The notes below the pieces were generated by a model. That model had not been told where the DNA came from, searched no databases, and saw only the letters and a list, made by a program, of their open reading frames with translations. 10,276 bases of DNA, from assembly GCA_937901335.1 (NCBI GenBank), contig CALCHC010000033.1:1-10276 (forward strand). Reading direction: 5' to 3'. This DNA is from an uncultured Phascolarctobacterium sp. (lineage in GTDB: Bacteria > Bacillota > Negativicutes > Acidaminococcales > Acidaminococcaceae). Every line of letters begins with the position of its first letter. Positions within the stretch are counted from its first letter, which is position 1. The translations under genes and the position numbers were made by a program. This document shows positions 1 through 4,861 of the stretch, piece after piece.

Positions 1-397
1 AACCATCATTCGGATCGCCACACTCCTCTATGTCCATATCAGCATAATGGTAGCGTACTTCACCGGTAATCTTCACAGCGTCAGCACCTTTTTCCAGTTT
101 AGCAACTCTTACTCCTAAAGTATCAAGTTCATCTGCAAATTCTGCAGCAAGCTTGTCAACATTGGCACCTTGCGCCATAGCCTTTGCCACAATTTGTGCC
201 ATTTCATAGCGAGTCATCAGTTTGTTACCATCAAAGTTACCTTCAGGATAACCCTCGATAACACCTTCCGCAACAAGTTGTGCTACACTGTCATAAGCCC
301 AATGTCCTTGAGGAACATCACTAAAGGGATTTGCTGCATAAGCGGAAGCAGTAATTCCAAGTGCCATAGCAATTGCCAAGGTTAAAGATTTTTTCAT
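1..397 (-). CDS. SLH-domain outer-membrane porin (OmpM-like), N-terminal part
   Basis: Partial gene: the first 132 codons are present and the rest lies beyond the left edge. The start is ATG at 397, preceded by AGGGGG about 7 nt upstream. Residues 1-21 form a signal peptide (MKKS, hydrophobic core, ending AYA). Residues about 25-72 form one SLH domain, with FSDVPQGHWAYDSV, GVIEGYPEGNFDGNKLMTR and YEMAQIV. Residues about 80-105 are a short predicted coiled coil (LAAEFADELDTLGVRVAKLE). From about 107 (VKITGEVRYHY) an amphipathic strand looks like the start of a beta-barrel. In Negativicutes, proteins of this layout are major porins whose SLH domain holds the outer membrane to polyamine-modified peptidoglycan. 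The family call rests on domain order, because the barrel itself is outside the window. Upstream lie a promoter with a T12 spacer tract and an inverted repeat in the leader. Confidence 0.85.
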   Translation of the reverse strand, partial: MKKSLTLAIAMALGITASAYAANPFSDVPQGHWAYDSVAQLVAEGVIEGYPEGNFDGNKLMTRYEMAQIVAKAMAQGANVDKLAAEFADELDTLGVRVAKLEKGADAVKITGEVRYHYADMDIEECGDPNDG

Positions 398-436
398 AAA
401 ACAACCCCCTGTCTTTTCATTTCGGTAGGTATTATC

Positions 437-460
437 ACTACAAATTATATTATTTGTAGT
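437..460. repeat. 9-bp perfect inverted repeat in the porin leader
   Basis: ACTACAAAT (437-445) and its exact reverse complement ATTTGTAGT (452-460) are separated by 6 nt. The repeat lies between the predicted porin transcription start (about 474) and the start codon (397). It could be a protein-binding operator just downstream of the promoter or an AU-rich hairpin in the 5' leader. The symmetry is seen directly; the function is inferred. Confidence 0.55.
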
Positions 461-480
461 AAATATCTCCGTTTGCCTGT

Positions 481-512
481 ATTGTACCAAAAAAAAAAAA
501 GCAATCAGTCAA
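481..512 (-). promoter_or_regulatory. porin promoter with a T12 tract in the spacer
   Basis: On the minus strand, TTGACT (512-507) is the -35 and TACAAT (486-481) the -10. The spacer is 20 nt and reads GATTGC, twelve T, then GG. Both hexamers are close to the sigma-A consensus, but the spacer is 3 nt longer than optimal and the homopolymer lies entirely inside it (489-500). The expected start is near 474, giving a leader of about 77 nt. No better hexamer pair was seen between 400 and 590. Confidence 0.6.
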
Positions 513-590
513 TTAAAATAGTACTAATATTTAGAAACCATTATTTTTTGAAACATTTTGTAATATTTGTGTCATTTTATTGCAAACAGT

Positions 591-621
591 AAAGGCGTTC
601 CCTAAATTAGGGAACGCCTTT
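591..621. terminator. strong hairpin, probably a bidirectional terminator
   Basis: AAAGGCGTTCCC (591-602) pairs perfectly with GGGAACGCCTTT (610-621), and the stem can extend by two more pairs into the loop. Plus-strand RNA ends the stem in UUUU and minus-strand RNA in UUU, so the U tracts are short. No gene clearly ends here. It may be a back-up stop for minus-strand readthrough toward the porin, or it may insulate the small-RNA promoter that follows. Confidence 0.6.
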
Positions 622-675
622 TAAATCAAACAACATTTAACCTGCAACAATCTCTAAAAGTAGCCCTAAAATTTA

Positions 676-704
676 TTGACACTCAGTTAATTCAAAAGTA
701 TAAT
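676..704 (+). promoter_or_regulatory. near-perfect sigma-A promoter of the small RNA
   Basis: TTGACA (676-681) and TATAAT (699-704) match the consensus at all 12 positions with an optimal 17-nt spacer. The expected start is G711. No translatable gene with a ribosome binding site follows, but a compact structured RNA ending in an intrinsic terminator does. Confidence 0.85.
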
Positions 705-711
705 TTAACTG
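684..711. promoter_or_regulatory. candidate operator over the small-RNA promoter
   Basis: CAGTTAA (684-690) and its exact reverse complement TTAACTG (705-711) are separated by 14 nt. The half-site centres are 21 bp apart, about two helical turns, so both would face the same side of the helix. One half lies in the -35/-10 spacer and the other runs from the -10 to the start site, which is a typical repressor position. Seven-bp arms can occur by chance, so the role is inferred. Confidence 0.4.
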
Positions 712-731
712 CGGATATTTATCTGCGATGC

Positions 732-809
732 GGTGTTTCTCTACCAAATAAATGAGAGCCTGTATAAATCAGGTGTTTCCCTACCAATAAGTGGGAGTCT
801 GTAAAATCA
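732..809 (+). repeat. two tandem hairpin units within the small RNA
   Basis: Unit 1 (732-771) and unit 2 (772-809) align with two single-base gaps and about five substitutions. Both begin GGTGTTTC and end TCTGTA- or CCTGTATA-like followed by AAATCA. Each folds as GGU/GYC, a GUU bulge, then UCYC/GRGA. The inner stem is T738-C741 with G754-A757 in unit 1 and T778-C781 with G793-A796 in unit 2. The U740-A755 pair of unit 1 is replaced by C780-G794 in unit 2. This compensatory change supports selection on the RNA fold. Confidence 0.75.
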
Positions 810-842
810 GAGTAGGCAGTACCAACTGTCTACTCTTTTTTT
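809..842 (+). terminator. intrinsic terminator of the small RNA
   Basis: An 11-bp stem (809-819 with 826-836, one G-U pair) closes a six-base loop, UACCAA (820-825), and is followed by a run of seven T (836-842). This is a strong one-directional intrinsic terminator. Confidence 0.9.
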
Positions 843-866
843 ATTAGAAAGGATATTAAAAAACAC

Positions 867-891
867 AAAAAGGGACAGCCGAAGCTGTCCC
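867..891 (-). terminator. intrinsic terminator of the FecCD-type transporter operon
   Basis: On the minus strand, GGGACAGC, loop TTCG and GCTGTCCC (891-872) are followed by TTTTT (871-867) and further T-rich sequence. The stem is a perfect 8 bp capped by a UUCG tetraloop. It lies about 140 nt downstream of the ATPase stop codon, past the repeat-like element. Confidence 0.9.
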
Positions 892-926
892 ATTTTCACA
901 AGTAATAACTTAAAAACTTGTCAGAA

Positions 927-1030
927 GTGCCATATAACGAGGCACAACAAACTTGTGCCGCGAAGGCGTACTAAACGTACGTCGAGCAAGTAAGTGAAGT
1001 TGCAACAAAGTTAGATGGTGCTTATGGCAC
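927..1030. repeat. 104-bp multi-hairpin element, probably a dispersed intergenic repeat
   Basis: The ends are perfect 8-bp inverted repeats: GTGCCATA (927-934) and TATGGCAC (1023-1030). Inside are GGCACAA (941-947) with TTGTGCC (953-959), then GGCGTAC (965-971) with GTACGTC (977-983, one G-T pair), and a weaker GCAA/TTGC pair (986-1003). The element is more GC-rich than the flanking intergenic DNA, has no open reading frame of note, and ends 3 bp from the ATPase stop codon. This layout is typical of REP- or MITE-like intergenic repeats, but no second copy lies in the window. It would form part of the 3' UTR of the transporter mRNA. Confidence 0.55.
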
Positions 1031-1033
1031 GTT

Positions 1034-1816
1034 TTACTTATACAAGTCTACAGGTACCAAAGCTCTCAAGTCATTGCTCAGAGTAAACTCATCCGCCTTA
1101 ACCTTGAACACCTCTGCCAAAAGGTCAGCAGTAATAATCTCGCGAGGAGCACCGCTTGTTACAAGCTGTCCTGCCTTGACTACAACCACATGGTCTGCAT
1201 ACATAATAGCGTGGTTCAAATCATGCACTACCATTACAACAGTTAAACCAAGTTCTTGGTTCAGCCTTGTAATAAGCTGCATAATCTCCAGTTGATGGCA
1301 AATGTCGAGGTAAGTAGTAGGTTCGTCTAACAGCAGTACTTCCGGACGTTGTGCAAGAGCCATGGCAATCCACGCACGTTGACGCTCGCCACCGGAAAGA
1401 GTATTAAGTAAGCGGTAACGCATTTCCTTAACCCCAGTTTGTTCCAGCGCCCACTCTACATGTTCCTTATCATCCTTACCTGCTCTACCTAAGAAGCCTC
1501 GATGTGGGAAACGCCCCATCTCCACAAGGTCGTTAACAGTCAAATCACTGGGAGCCTGCGGTGATTGGGTAAGTATTGCCAAGCATTTAGCAAACTCTCT
1601 TTGAGAAAGAGTGCTCATCTCCTGCCCCTTAAAGGTTACACTACCCTTGTAAGGCAAAATTCTAGACAGTGCCTTTAAAGTTGTACTCTTACCACAGCCG
1701 TTAGGACCGATGATGGCAGTAACCTTACCTTCAGGAATATCCAAGGAGATACCGTGAACAATCTCTTTTTCATTTATACTAACAGAAATATTTTGTGCTT
1801 TAATAATTGCGTTCAT
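1034..1816 (-). CDS. FecE/FepC-type ABC transporter ATP-binding protein
   Basis: A 260-residue ATPase of the iron-siderophore/cobalamin importer class, acting at the cytoplasmic face of the inner membrane. Visible motifs in order are Walker A GPNGCGKST (37-45), Q-loop Q84 (ILTQS), signature LSGGERQR (140-147), Walker B VLLLDEPT (160-167) and H-loop H198 (VVHDLNHA). The segment LTVNDLVEMGRFPHR (92-106) is typical of the FepC/FhuC/BtuD branch. Length is normal for the family. The ATG shares its A with the permease TGA stop (TGATG, 1814-1818) and has a strong SD, AAGGAGGG, at 1831-1824, so the two genes are co-transcribed and probably coupled in translation. The substrate cannot be read from the ATPase: ferric siderophore, haem and cobalamin are all possible. 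Confidence 0.93.
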   Translation of the reverse strand: MNAIIKAQNISVSINEKEIVHGISLDIPEGKVTAIIGPNGCGKSTTLKALSRILPYKGSVTFKGQEMSTLSQREFAKCLAILTQSPQAPSDLTVNDLVEMGRFPHRGFLGRAGKDDKEHVEWALEQTGVKEMRYRLLNTLSGGERQRAWIAMALAQRPEVLLLDEPTTYLDICHQLEIMQLITRLNQELGLTVVMVVHDLNHAIMYADHVVVVKAGQLVTSGAPREIITADLLAEVFKVKADEFTLSNDLRALVPVDLYK

Positions 1817-2841
1817 CAGATTTCCCTCCTTAACAAGAACAGGAAGAAGGGCGCACCTAAGAACGCCATAATAATACCAACAGGTAATTCAATGGGAGCA
1901 AACATTACACGCGCGAAAGTATCGCTTAAAGTAATGGTAGCAATGCCCAAAAAGGCAGAAGCCGGTAAAAGATAACGGTAGTCACTGCCTACAAGTAACC
2001 TTGCAGCGTGAGGAACAACTAAGCCGACAAAGCCCAAAAGACCAACAACGCTGACTGCGCTTGCCGCCAAAAGAGCAGCAATGGCAGTAAGGACGATGCG
2101 AGTAACTTCTACGTTAATACCAAGGCCACGAGCCATTTCGTCGCCCAGTTGTAAAATATTAAGATAAGCAGCACTTGCCATGGCAAGCACTACACCAATA
2201 ACTGCGTAAGGTAAAATTATGGAAACGTGAGGCCAGCTACGAGCAGCCAAACCGCCTACCATCCACATCAAAGCGCCGTGCACCCTATCGCTATAGAAAA
2301 TCATCAAACCGCTGATGCCTGCACTCAAAAATGCAGAAACTGCTACACCGGCAAGAATGATGCGTACAGGTTTAATACCATTCTTCCACGCCAAGATGTA
2401 AATGCAAATAGCAGCTACCATTGCACCAATAAAGGACACAGGGGTAATTAAATATTCTAAAGCAGGATAAAGAATCATAATCACTACGCCTGCCACACCT
2501 GCACCGGAGGAAATACCAATCAAGTGAGGATCAGCCAAGGGATTACGCAAAATTGCTTGAAGAATTGCACCACTTAAAGCAAGGTTAATACCAACAAGAG
2601 CGGCTACAATGGTACGAGGTAAGCGAATGTTCCAGATAATCATACTATTGGGGTCAGTGCCGGGAGCAGCAAGTATCTCCAGGATTTGACCAAAGGGAAT
2701 ATCAGTAGAACCATTCACTAAACTAAGGCATGCACCAACCAAAGCAAACAAGGCGAAAAAACAAATAACCCCTACACGCCATGCGGTACGGGAAACGCCA
2801 AAACGCTCTATAGTTTGGGATGCATCAAGCTGTTTACTCAT
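1816..2841 (-). CDS. FecCD-family ABC transporter permease
   Basis: A 341-residue polytopic inner-membrane protein, the expected length for the ten-helix FecCD/BtuC family. Diagnostic segments are IRLPRTIVAALVGINLALSG (72-91), AILRNPLADPHLIGISSGA (96-114), the ATPase-contacting LGDEMARGLGI (232-242), VGLLGFVGLVVPHAARLLVG (266-285) and LPVGIIMAFLGAPFF (319-333). One gene supplies the permease, so it probably works as a homodimer as in BtuC2D2. The ATG at 2841 has AGAGG 10 nt upstream. It is the first gene of the operon, driven by the promoter at 2928-2900. No periplasmic binding protein or outer-membrane receptor is encoded beside it, which suggests these lie elsewhere in the genome. No clear Fur- or DtxR-type operator was found in the 139-bp upstream gap. 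Confidence 0.93.
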   Translation of the reverse strand: MSKQLDASQTIERFGVSRTAWRVGVICFFALFALVGACLSLVNGSTDIPFGQILEILAAPGTDPNSMIIWNIRLPRTIVAALVGINLALSGAILQAILRNPLADPHLIGISSGAGVAGVVIMILYPALEYLITPVSFIGAMVAAICIYILAWKNGIKPVRIILAGVAVSAFLSAGISGLMIFYSDRVHGALMWMVGGLAARSWPHVSIILPYAVIGVVLAMASAAYLNILQLGDEMARGLGINVEVTRIVLTAIAALLAASAVSVVGLLGFVGLVVPHAARLLVGSDYRYLLPASAFLGIATITLSDTFARVMFAPIELPVGIIMAFLGAPFFLFLLRREI

Positions 2842-2899
2842 CTATAAAAAACCTCTAAATATATTCAAAATAGAACTAAATCTCATTAACTTGTCTTCA

Positions 2900-2928
2900 A
2901 TAATAGCATTTTTTACATCATCAGTCAA
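2900..2928 (-). promoter_or_regulatory. promoter of the FecCD-type transporter operon
   Basis: On the minus strand, TTGACT (2928-2923), a 17-nt spacer and TATTAT (2905-2900), preceded by TGC as an extended -10. The expected start is near 2893, giving a leader of about 50 nt. It is back to back with the promoter of the DUF896 gene. Confidence 0.75.
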
Positions 2929-2939
2929 CGCAAAACGCC

Positions 2940-2968
2940 TTGTTCCAAAAGCGTCACTTTGTTATAAT
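2940..2968 (+). promoter_or_regulatory. promoter of the DUF896-rluA unit
   Basis: TATAAT (2963-2968) is a perfect -10. TTGTTC (2940-2945) lies 17 nt upstream as a weak -35. The predicted start, about 2975, leaves a leader of only some 15 nt before the ATG at 2990. Confidence 0.65.
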
Positions 2969-2975
2969 ATCTGAC

Positions 2976-2981
2976 GAGGAG
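2976..2981 (+). promoter_or_regulatory. ribosome binding site that sets the DUF896 start
   Basis: GAGGAG (2976-2981) overlaps an in-frame GTG at 2981-2983, so that codon cannot use it. The ATG at 2990 is 8 nt downstream, the normal spacing, and is therefore the start. Confidence 0.75.
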
Positions 2982-2989
2982 TGATTAAA

Positions 2990-3178
2990 ATGGAAATGAA
3001 CGAACTCATTAAACGCATCAACGAAATCGCCAAGAAAAAACGTACTGTTGGCCTTACCGTTGACGAAGAAATTGAGCAAAAAAAATTATACCGCGAATAT
3101 CTTGATAACATTCGTGGTCAAGTAAAAGGTCATTTAGACAACATTACCATCGTAGACGCAGAACCGCCTAAACACTGA
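2990..3178 (+). CDS. DUF896 (UPF0291, YnzC-like) small cytoplasmic protein
   Basis: A 62-residue protein starting MEMNELIKRINEIAKKKR, with the family pattern of a short helical hairpin: LI-RINE-AKK, then LTVDEEIEQKKLYREYLDNIR, QVKGHLDNITIVD. Those features match the DUF896 family of Bacillota, which includes B. subtilis YnzC, a small helical protein of unclear biochemical role encoded in an SOS-linked operon in that species. The ATG at 2990 is preferred over the in-frame GTG at 2981 because of SD spacing. The stop TGA overlaps the next gene's ATG by one base (TGATG, 3176-3180). I looked for a LexA box in the promoter and found none with proper spacing, so SOS control is not supported here. 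Confidence 0.85.
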   Translation: MEMNELIKRINEIAKKKRTVGLTVDEEIEQKKLYREYLDNIRGQVKGHLDNITIVDAEPPKH

Positions 3179-3834
3179 TGAATAATTTTATTTTAAACGA
3201 AGGCAACATCGCCTACGAGGATGATTACCTGCTGATTATCGACAAGCCTGCGGGAATGTTAGTGCACCCCACAGTTAATGAATGGGGCTGCACTCTTTAC
3301 GATTACGTTACTGAATACTACGCTCGTAAAAACATTACCGCAAATATTCATCCTGTCTCTCGTTTAGACAGGCACACATCCGGACTTGTTATCTTCGCTA
3401 AGGAACCCATCATCCAACATTGGCTAAGCCAACAGCAAATGGATAAGGAATACTTTGCAATCGTAACCGGTGAGCTTCCTGAAGAAGAAGGAATTATCGA
3501 AGCTCCTATTGCCCGCAAGGAAGGCAGCATTATTGAGCGTTGCGTTAATGAAAATGGCAAGTATGCTAAAACAAGCTACAAGCTTCTTTCTAAACGCAAT
3601 GGTTTATCTTTAGTGCAAGTGAAGCTTTTTACTGGTCGTACTCATCAAATTAGAGTGCATATGGCGCACATTGGTTGTCCCCTTTTTAACGACAATCTTT
3701 ACGGAACGCCAGGCCCTCAAAGCCGTCATGCACTCCACGCTTTCAAGCTACGCTTCATCCATCCTGTTAGCGATAAGCCCTTAGAAATTACCAGAACTTT
3801 ACCCGAAGATTTGCGTAAAATCATATACTATTAA
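3178..3834 (+). CDS. RluA-family pseudouridine synthase without S4 domain
   Basis: A 218-residue enzyme that would isomerise uridine to pseudouridine in rRNA or tRNA. The catalytic motif is HPVSRLDRHTSGLVIFAK (58-75), with D64 as the predicted catalytic aspartate. Other family segments are YLLIIDKPAGMLVHP (17-31), MDKEYFAIVTGEL (88-100) and GRTHQIRVHMAHIGCPLFND (153-172). The protein starts straight at the catalytic domain and lacks the N-terminal S4 RNA-binding domain of RluC/RluD, like the short RluA and YhcT-type members. The target base cannot be told from sequence. No SD precedes the ATG, which overlaps the stop of the DUF896 gene, so translation probably depends on coupling. No terminator follows; an 18-bp palindrome covers the stop codon. 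Confidence 0.9.
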   Translation: MNNFILNEGNIAYEDDYLLIIDKPAGMLVHPTVNEWGCTLYDYVTEYYARKNITANIHPVSRLDRHTSGLVIFAKEPIIQHWLSQQQMDKEYFAIVTGELPEEEGIIEAPIARKEGSIIERCVNENGKYAKTSYKLLSKRNGLSLVQVKLFTGRTHQIRVHMAHIGCPLFNDNLYGTPGPQSRHALHAFKLRFIHPVSDKPLEITRTLPEDLRKIIYY

Positions 3835-3844
3835 ATTTAATAGT
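3827..3844. promoter_or_regulatory. 18-bp perfect palindrome upstream of the fba -10
   Basis: ACTATTAAATTTAATAGT is its own reverse complement over 18 bp. It covers the rluA-family stop codon and fills the place where the fba -35 would be, ending 4 bp before the -10 at 3849. With no stem loop and no T tract it makes a poor terminator, so an operator for a dimeric regulator is more likely. It is AT-rich, which lowers its information content. Confidence 0.5.
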
Positions 3845-3845
3845 G

Positions 3846-3854
3846 TGCTATAAT
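3846..3854 (+). promoter_or_regulatory. extended -10 promoter of fba
   Basis: TGCTATAAT (3846-3854) is a perfect extended -10 element. No convincing -35 lies 17 nt upstream, where the palindrome sits instead. The predicted start is near 3861, giving a leader of about 30 nt with SD AAGGAGGA. Confidence 0.7.
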
Positions 3855-3891
3855 TAACTTATCTAAACAAAACGTTTAAGGAGGAATTTCA

Positions 3892-4821
3892 ATGCCTTTA
3901 GTAACATCTACTGAAATGTTTAAAAAAGCCTATGAAGGTAAATATGCTGTTGGTGCTTTCAACGTAAACAACATGGAAATCATCCAAGGTATCGTAGAAG
4001 CAGCAAAAGTTGAACAAGCTCCCTTGATTCTGCAAGTTTCCGCTGGCGCTCGTAAATATGCTAGCCACATCTACCTGATGAAATTAGTAGAAGCTGCAGT
4101 TGAAGACAGCGGCTTGCCCATCTGCTTGCATCTCGACCACGGTGAAGATTTCGAAATCTGCAAAGCTTGCGTTGATGGTGGCTTCACCTCCGTTATGATT
4201 GACGGCAGCAAACACTCCTTTGAAGAAAATATTGAATTGACCAAACGTGTAGTTGACTACGCTCACAATAAAGGCGTTGTAGTAGAAGCTGAACTTGGCA
4301 AACTGGCAGGCGTTGAAGACGCTGTTAAAGTTTCCGCTGCTGACGCTACCTACACTGACCCTGACCAAGCAGTAGAATTCGTTGAACGTACTGGCGTTGA
4401 CTCCTTGGCTATCGCTATCGGCACCAGCCACGGCGCATACAAATTTAAAGGTAAACCGGAATTGGACTTCGCTCGCTTGGAAAAAATCTCCAACATGCTC
4501 CCCAACTTCCCGCTGGTTCTCCATGGTGCATCCACCGTTATCCCCTCTTTTGTTGAAGAATGCAACAAATTCGGTGGTAAAATTGACGGTGCTCAAGGCG
4601 TTCCCGAAGACATGCTCCTGAAAGCTGGCACCTTCGGTGTTTGTAAAATCAACATCGATACTGACCTCCGCTTGGCAATGACCGCTTCCGTTCGTAAATA
4701 TTTGATGGAACATCCTGGCGACTTCGATCCGCGTCAATATTTGAAACCGGCTCGTCAAGCTATCCAAGACATGGTTGCACACAAAATCCGCAACGTTCTT
4801 AACTGCAGCAACCGTCTCTAA
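3892..4821 (+). CDS. fba: class II fructose-1,6-bisphosphate aldolase
   Basis: A 309-residue zinc-dependent aldolase that interconverts fructose-1,6-bisphosphate with dihydroxyacetone phosphate and glyceraldehyde-3-phosphate in the cytoplasm. Visible features are AFNVNNMEI (22-30), LHLDHGED (79-86) with catalytic D82 and zinc ligand H83, VEAELGKLAG (131-140), zinc ligands H180 (GTSHGAYK) and H211 (LVLHGAS), and the phosphate-binding KINIDTDLR (252-260). The C-terminus DFDPRQYLKPAR..HKI..VL is typical of the family. The start ATG has a strong SD (AAGGAGGA). Codon use is strongly biased toward C-ending codons such as AAC, ATC and TTC, unlike its neighbours, as expected for a highly expressed glycolytic gene. 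It is monocistronic: its own extended -10 promoter lies upstream and a terminator follows 14 nt after the stop. Confidence 0.96.
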   Translation: MPLVTSTEMFKKAYEGKYAVGAFNVNNMEIIQGIVEAAKVEQAPLILQVSAGARKYASHIYLMKLVEAAVEDSGLPICLHLDHGEDFEICKACVDGGFTSVMIDGSKHSFEENIELTKRVVDYAHNKGVVVEAELGKLAGVEDAVKVSAADATYTDPDQAVEFVERTGVDSLAIAIGTSHGAYKFKGKPELDFARLEKISNMLPNFPLVLHGASTVIPSFVEECNKFGGKIDGAQGVPEDMLLKAGTFGVCKINIDTDLRLAMTASVRKYLMEHPGDFDPRQYLKPARQAIQDMVAHKIRNVLNCSNRL

Positions 4822-4834
4822 TTCCAAAAAAATT

Positions 4835-4861
4835 AGCGCACTCTTACGAGTGCGCTTTTTT
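4835..4861. terminator. bidirectional terminator between fba and the HicDH-type gene
   Basis: GCGCACTC (4836-4843), loop TTAC, GAGTGCGC (4848-4855). On the plus strand six T follow (4856-4861); on the minus strand TAATTTTTTT follows. It serves the convergent genes on both sides, and the dehydrogenase stop codon at 4860-4862 touches the T tract. Confidence 0.92.

Larger units (their letters stand above)
711..842 (+). ncRNA. free-standing structured small RNA of about 130 nt, family not recognised
   Basis: The unit runs from the predicted start G711 to the U tract at 836-842. A 5'-terminal hairpin pairs 711-716 with 721-726 (six pairs including one G-U, loop AUUU). Two tandem repeat units follow (732-771 and 772-809), each a bulged hairpin. 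The terminator hairpin (809-836) comes last. The loops at 742, 782 and 820 all begin with UACCAA directly after the closing pair. The reading frames here are tiny (for example 12 codons from 752) and lack SD sequences, so the RNA is judged non-coding. It is not a 5' leader, because the terminator closes it and the next plus-strand gene is about 2.1 kb away. The pyrimidine-rich UUUCUCUACC and UUUCCCUACC segments resemble in style the SD-pairing motifs of sRNAs such as Listeria LhrC or staphylococcal RsaE, but a protein-binding (sponge) RNA is equally possible. I matched it to no known riboswitch or 6S RNA. Confidence 0.75.

Noticed and set aside
170..385. 71-codon plus-strand frame opposite the SLH porin start
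   Set aside because: The minus strand encodes a clear signal peptide and SLH domain here; this frame is its shadow.
485..490. TACCAA on the plus strand in the porin promoter, meaning UUGGUA if the minus strand is transcribed, a possible small-RNA target
   Set aside because: It lies upstream of the predicted porin start so would not be in that mRNA, and TACCAA occurs several times elsewhere in the window.
634..670. Minus-strand reading frame ending ...ILGLLLEIVAG before the hairpin at 591-621, a possible gene remnant
   Set aside because: Only 11 codons between stops, no recognisable family, no start or SD.
776..782. Seven-nt complementarity (UUUCCCU) between the small RNA and the SD region of the neighbouring ATPase mRNA
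   Set aside because: A 7-nt match to a purine-rich SD is expected by chance, and part of the segment is paired in the hairpin.
731..842. Purine or guanidine-II riboswitch, suggested by the CUACC segments and paired hairpins
   Set aside because: The diagnostic purine-riboswitch core and the ACGR loops of guanidine-II are absent, and no regulated gene follows the terminator.
2931..2950. Possible LexA-like box (AAC...GTTC) near the DUF896 promoter
   Set aside because: The half-site spacing is 5 instead of the 4 nt of the Gram-positive consensus, and the flanking bases do not match.
2981..2989. GTG start three codons upstream for the DUF896 protein
   Set aside because: The GTG overlaps the SD itself; the ATG at 2990 has correct spacing and gives the usual family N-terminus.
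4084..4827. 247-codon open frame antisense to fba
   Set aside because: It lies wholly opposite a clear aldolase gene. Strong C-ending codon bias on the coding strand removes stops from the opposite frame. The translation shows no recognisable domain and there is no SD.
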